Below, piece by piece: positions 60,040 through 64,000 of a DNA stretch of 64,000 nt; within the stretch, counting starts at the first letter, position 1, and every line of letters begins with the position of its first letter. The notes under the pieces are model-generated. The model did no database searches and was not told the DNA's origin. It worked only from the letters and a program-made list of their open reading frames with translations. The DNA is from Aurantiochytrium sp. KH105 (taxonomy: Eukaryota; Sar; Bigyra; Thraustochytrida; Thraustochytriidae), in contig BGKB01000030.1 of NCBI GenBank assembly GCA_003116975.1, positions 434,561-498,560 on the forward strand, read 5' to 3'. The position numbers and the translations under genes were made by a program.

Positions 60040-60990
60040 TTACTTCTTACCCTTCTTCTTCTTCTTGTTCTTCTTCTTCTTGCTCTTGCTGGCACCGCTA
60101 GCTCCAGCCGTGCTTCCAGCGGCTGCAGCGGTCGTGGCCGCTGCAGTAGCAGTGGCAGCGGCGTCGGTGGCGCTGGACCCAGAAGCGTCCTCCTCAGTCT
60201 TTGCTTGCGAAACCTCAGAAGTATCCTGGGCCACGGCAGCAGGCTCTTCCGCCTCGACGACGGCTTCGGTTGCAGCAGGCGCAGACGCAGGCGCAGGCGC
60301 AGCATCAGGCGCAGCAGAAGAAGCAGGCTTCTCCGTCTCCTTGGAAGTAGAAGCGTCAGCAGCGGACTTGGTTTCCTCCTTGGGCGCAGCAGGGGGCTTG
60401 CTTTCCTCCTTGAGGGCAGCAGGCTTAGTCTCTTCCTTGGAAGCAGTGGTCGCAGCAACGGGCTTGGTCTCTTCCTTGGGGGTAACAGACTTTGCCTCTT
60501 CTTTGGGAGCAACGGGCTTGGTCTCTTCCTTGGGAGTAACAGACTTTGCCTCTTCTTTGGGAGCAACGGGTTTGGCCTCTTCCTTGGGAGCAGTGGGTTT
60601 GGCCTCTTCCTTGGGAGCAACGGGCTTGGCCTCCTCCTTGGGAGCAGCAGACTTGGTCTCTTCCTTGGGAGCAGCGGGCTTAACCTCTTCCTTGGGAGCC
60701 GACGTGGTGTCCTTGGAGGTGTCAGAAGTCACCGGCTTCGTCTCAGCAGTCTTGGAGGTGTCTGTGCTTTGGGCCGCTTTCGCGGCTTCGACATACGAGG
60801 GAGGAGCTTTGTCATCCCCGTTCGTGGTCGACGTCGAAGTTTTCGATTGCTGGTCCTGCTGCTGTTGAGAAGCTTCCTTTGGCGCGCTACGAGCACTAGA
60901 GGCCGCCGCGGTGTTGCGGCTAGAAGCGTTCGCGTTCAAGGGTGGCGCAAGATCGTCCTCTTGCTCGAGGCAAGAGCGAAAGTTGCCCAT
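60040..60990 (-). CDS. Probable N-myristoylated protein with nonapeptide APKEExKPx repeats
   Basis: The 316-residue frame starts at ATG 60990. The N-terminus MGNFRSCLEQ has Gly2 and Ser6 as required for N-myristoylation, and Cys7 as a palmitoylation candidate. Residues about 95-210 are roughly twelve copies of a nine-residue unit (APKEEAKPV and variants; 27 bp at DNA level). Alanine-rich sequence follows, and then a lysine-rich tail (KSKKKKNKKKKKGKK). A lipid anchor at one end and a polybasic tail at the other suggest a membrane-associated, largely disordered protein similar in style to MARCKS, but there is no effector domain and no homology claim. The repeat region could vary in copy number between strains. 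Confidence 0.65.
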   Translation of the reverse strand: MGNFRSCLEQEDDLAPPLNANASSRNTAAASSARSAPKEASQQQQDQQSKTSTSTTNGDDKAPPSYVEAAKAAQSTDTSKTAETKPVTSDTSKDTTSAPKEEVKPAAPKEETKSAAPKEEAKPVAPKEEAKPTAPKEEAKPVAPKEEAKSVTPKEETKPVAPKEEAKSVTPKEETKPVAATTASKEETKPAALKEESKPPAAPKEETKSAADASTSKETEKPASSAAPDAAPAPASAPAATEAVVEAEEPAAVAQDTSEVSQAKTEEDASGSSATDAAATATAAATTAAAAGSTAGASGASKSKKKKNKKKKKGKK

Positions 60991-62321
60991 TCTGCCAAGA
61001 TTAGAAAAGGTTAGTCGCTAAACACCGCTTGCCCTCTACTTTGCACGTTGTTGTGGGATGTCTTGGCTACGTAGGACTCGCTGTCGCCAAGGTGCTCGAG
61101 CTTCGCAGCCGATCGATCTCACCCTCTGGCGTGCGTGCGTGCGTACGAACGAACGAACGAACGAACGAACGAACGAACGACCGAGTGAGCGAGGCTTCCT
61201 CTGCCCGCGGCGCGGATCCCGTTGCAGGCCGCCGCCTTCGTGCTCTTGCGGCCTTCGTGCCCGACCTTTCAGCCCCGCTGCGCCGTCCTTCGCTCGTCCC
61301 CGCCAGCCTCGGCCCAGACGTTGCTCTTTTGCTCTTCTTCTTGTGCCTTTATTGTGCTGTCCTTCGAGTTACTACTACCTCTTCTTGTAATGACTATCTA
61401 TACTTATCGTGCGGCTGATGGCGCGGCGGCTTGTCGTTTGTATCCACCATGGCCACTGCCAATGGCAGTGGCTTGCTATCAATGGAAGTCAATTCGAGTC
61501 AGTCAATCAATCAATCAATAGGTAGATCAATCGATCAGCACAAGCAGCTGCAGCCAGCCGCAGCTGCCACAGGCTGGTTCACGTACAGTCAGACATCGTG
61601 CAGCTGCTCGGAAGGACGTGGACAGCGAGAGATGGATGCAGACGAGCGGCTAGGGCTCGACATGTAAGACGAGTGCGGAGGACCAAGCGTCAATGATGAG
61701 AAAGTTGATGTGCTCATTGGAATGTAATGTAGAAAAGGGCGAGCACGTCCGAACCGTCCAAATCAAGCCTTTCGCAAGGTCAAGTGATGAAGGTAGGTAG
61801 GCCTATAACGTGTCGCAAGGCGAACAAGAGAATGACCTCGATGACCGAGTCATTATACAACGCAAGCAAGTGCGCTTGCTTGCTAAACGAGGTGCAAGGC
61901 AGCGAACGCCACAAGGGTCACTTGCGTCTTTGTTGTGCATGCCTTGCTATAAATACCTCGTTGATACACCCCATCCCCTCGACCGTGCGCGGATTCCCTC
62001 AACCCTGCGCGGCCCCTCGGTGAGCGAAAATGACAGGCGTCGGTCGATCTATCTGTCTGTGTCCATCCAGAGGTCGGTTCCAGTGGGCAATGTTGCTGGT
62101 GTGTTCGCCGCATTTTGCTGAAGTTGCCTTGCTCCGGCCGTCAAATCAATCACTCAATCCACTCCAGCGCGTGTCGTGTCGTATCGCGTCGCGTCTCGTG
62201 GCGGCGTCGACGAGCAGGGCGTCGGCAGGCGCACAGGCTTGCAAGCAGGCGAGCGGACAGACAGCAAGCGCGCGCGTAGCGGCGGCGGTGGCGCTAGAAG
62301 TCCAAGAAACGCAGCAGAGAA
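60991..62321. other. Divergent promoter region of the repeat-protein and threonine deaminase genes
   Basis: 1.3 kb with (CGAA)n at 61145-61181, AATC repeats near 61503-61535 and a TATAAATA box at 61948-61955, about 370 bp upstream of the deaminase ATG. Small open frames are not supported. Confidence 0.5.
61948..61955 (+). promoter_or_regulatory. TATA-like box upstream of threonine deaminase
   Basis: TATAAATA in an otherwise GC-rich stretch about 370 bp before ATG 62322. The distance implies a long 5' leader or a leader intron if the box is used. Confidence 0.3.
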
Positions 62322-64000
62322 ATGGCATCAACCACGAGCGTGTGGCGGCAGGGCAGCCTGCGCAGCGTCGCCGAGGTGGCGCTGCCTAGGGCCGTGGGAG
62401 GCGTTGCGCTGGGGTGCCGCGAGCAGCAAAAGCGATGGTCGTCGAGCTCAAGCGGTAGCGGGGACGGTAATGGTACGTCGAAGCTGGCGACGCCAGGCAG
62501 CAATATTGCGCGGACGACCTCGGGAACGTGGCCTCCAGACCTCTCCGAGAGCCTTACGGCGCAAAAGCCTTTTAGCCGCATGGAAAGCGGGCTAGATTTG
62601 TTGAAAAAGGAGGCGCTCATCGATGAGTACCTGCGCGGAATCCTCGCGGCTCAGAGCGTAGTGTATGACGTCTCGAAAGAGACGGATCTCCAGTACGCTT
62701 CGACACTGTCGCGCATCCTTGGCAACGACGTGTTCCTGAAGCGCGAGGACCAGCAGCCCGTGCATTCATTCAAGCTGCGTGGCGCGTACAACAAGATCAT
62801 AAGCCTGCCGCGGGAACGGCTCGAAAAGGGTATCGTGGCCTGCTCGGCGGGAAACCATGCGCAGGGTGTTGCGCTGAGTGCCCAAAACCTGGGCATCGAC
62901 GCAGTGATCTGTATGCCCAAGGCGACGCCGCGTATCAAGGTTGATGCCGTGCGCAAGTACGGCGGTAACGTGCTTCTCGTGGGGAACAACTACGACGAGG
63001 CGCAGGCGGAGGCGATGCGACTTGCAGCCGAGGGTCGTACGCTGATCCATCCTTTTGACGACCCGATGGTGATCTGCGGCCAGGGAACGATCGGCATGGA
63101 GATTGTCAAGCAGTTGCCGAACGAGAATCAGCAGAATCTGGAAGCCATCTTTTGCTGTGTCGGTGGTGGCGGTTTGCTGGCCGGCGTGTCGACCTACATC
63201 AAAAAGGTTCTCCCGCATGTGCACATGATTGGCGTGGAGGCCGAGGATGCGGCAGGCATGACGGCGTCGCTAGCTGCTGGTAAAGTCACGACGCTGAGCC
63301 AGGTGGGCCTCTTTGCTGACGGTGCTTCGGTGCGCACCGTTGGTTCAAACACCTTTGCCCTTGTCAAGGAGCTGTGCAACGGAATGGTGACGGTGACGAC
63401 GGACGAGATTTGCGCGGCTATCAAGGCCGGCTTTAACGACACGCGTACAGTGTTCGAGCCTGCTGGAGCGTTGAGTATCGCTGGCCTTGTGCGCTATGTG
63501 GCGACAACGGGTGTCCAGGGCAAAACGCTTGTGGCGGTGGCATCCGGCGCCAACATGGACTTTGACCGCCTTCGGTACGTCTCGGAGCGCGCTGATTCCT
63601 CGGAAAACCTGGTTGCCATTGAGATTCCGGAGAAGCGTGGCTCCTTTTGGGACCTTTACAACATGGTGTACCCGCGCAACGTGACGGAGTTCTCGTACCG
63701 CTACGATCCGAGCAACGAGGGCTCGGCCAATGTGATTTTGAACTTTCAAGCGGCCTCGGTGGAGGATCGTGAAAAGGTCATGGGAGAACTCATGGCTGTG
63801 GAGGACTACAAGGTGCATGATTTGCAAGAGAACGATCTCGCCAAGACCCATGTGCGGTACATGGCTGGAGGCCGTGCTTTGCGACCGGGCGAGGAGCGTC
63901 TCTTCCGCTTTGAGTTTCCTGAGCGCCCGGGCGCGCTTCGCGAGTTCCTGGAAAAGGTCCACTCGTCTTCGGGTCGTCGCTTCAACATTTCTCTCTTTCA
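62322..64000 (+). CDS. ilvA: Threonine deaminase (biosynthetic), 3' end outside window
   Basis: The frame starts at ATG 62322 and runs open to the window edge (559 codons). Residues 1 to about 70 (MASTTSVWRQGSLRSVAEV and following) are basic and Ser-rich and look like a mitochondrial presequence. The PLP core contains HSFKLRGAYNK with the Schiff-base lysine K151, SAGNHAQG, the phosphate-binding GGGGLLAG loop and VASGANMDFDRLR. C-terminal regulatory ACT-like repeats follow (KRGSFWDLYNMV, then ERPGALREFLEKV), as in biosynthetic rather than catabolic enzymes. The enzyme converts threonine to 2-oxobutyrate, committing it to isoleucine synthesis, and is normally inhibited by isoleucine through these repeats. 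Confidence 0.93.
   Translation, partial: MASTTSVWRQGSLRSVAEVALPRAVGGVALGCREQQKRWSSSSSGSGDGNGTSKLATPGSNIARTTSGTWPPDLSESLTAQKPFSRMESGLDLLKKEALIDEYLRGILAAQSVVYDVSKETDLQYASTLSRILGNDVFLKREDQQPVHSFKLRGAYNKIISLPRERLEKGIVACSAGNHAQGVALSAQNLGIDAVICMPKATPRIKVDAVRKYGGNVLLVGNNYDEAQAEAMRLAAEGRTLIHPFDDPMVICGQGTIGMEIVKQLPNENQQNLEAIFCCVGGGGLLAGVSTYIKKVLPHVHMIGVEAEDAAGMTASLAAGKVTTLSQVGLFADGASVRTVGSNTFALVKELCNGMVTVTTDEICAAIKAGFNDTRTVFEPAGALSIAGLVRYVATTGVQGKTLVAVASGANMDFDRLRYVSERADSSENLVAIEIPEKRGSFWDLYNMVYPRNVTEFSYRYDPSNEGSANVILNFQAASVEDREKVMGELMAVEDYKVHDLQENDLAKTHVRYMAGGRALRPGEERLFRFEFPERPGALREFLEKVHSSSGRRFNISLF

Noticed and set aside
60345-60710. Regularly spaced 27-bp repeats, considered as a CRISPR-like array.
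   Set aside because: They are contiguous, with no spacers, and encode an in-frame nonapeptide repeat in a eukaryotic gene.

Overview
This is nuclear DNA from a single-celled eukaryote. It encodes a TIM23 translocase, an eIF4A-III helicase, the proteasome ATPase Rpt5, a HERP-like ERAD protein, a TBC Rab-GAP, a BUD22-like ribosome-biogenesis factor and an IP3-receptor-like calcium channel. Coding sequence is GC-rich and almost intron-free: a 9,969-bp channel gene is one open frame, and only one spliceosomal intron is convincing. Intergenic DNA is full of tri-, tetra- and pentanucleotide repeats. Together these traits best fit a thraustochytrid/labyrinthulomycete stramenopile. That placement is inference, since the window holds no rRNA or other marker that settles it.

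Layout. Positions 1-2926 hold the right-hand part of a TTAA-flanked inverted-repeat element, into which a second DNA transposon (531-2791, 9-bp target duplication, Mutator-like) has inserted. A second, uninterrupted copy of the outer element lies at 36214-37940. Between them, on alternating strands, are: a zinc-finger/KDPG-aldolase fusion (-), eIF4A-III (+), a PstS-domain/seven-helix receptor (-), an EF-hand MFS transporter (+), Rpt5 (-), an ADAL-type deaminase (-), a bacterial-type NADP isocitrate dehydrogenase (-), a HERP-like protein (+), a TBC1D22-type GAP (-), and a GTPase/TRAF-zinc-finger/beta-thymosin protein (+). After the second element come isopentenyl phosphate kinase (+), a BUD22-like factor (-), the IP3R-like channel (+), a multipass class-3 lipase (-), TIM23 (+), a probably myristoylated nonapeptide-repeat protein (-) and threonine deaminase (+, running off the window).

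The genes do not form an operon or a single pathway; most are ordinary housekeeping genes in convergent or divergent pairs. The points of interest are four unusual protein architectures and the nested transposons. The architectures are a receptor whose first ectodomain keeps the phosphate ligands of bacterial PstS, a BED-like finger on a sugar-acid aldolase, a Ras-like domain joined to TRAF-type fingers and actin-binding beta-thymosin/WH2 repeats, and an IP3R-like channel with an altered pore filter. The receptor and the channel invite the idea of a phosphate-to-calcium signalling link, but nothing in the sequence shows that they work together.

Limits. All calls come from reading the sequence and from remembered family motifs; no database search was run. 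A 215-bp run of N lies at 20216-20430 and a single N at 14670. Transcript ends, 5' introns and exact start codons are not established.
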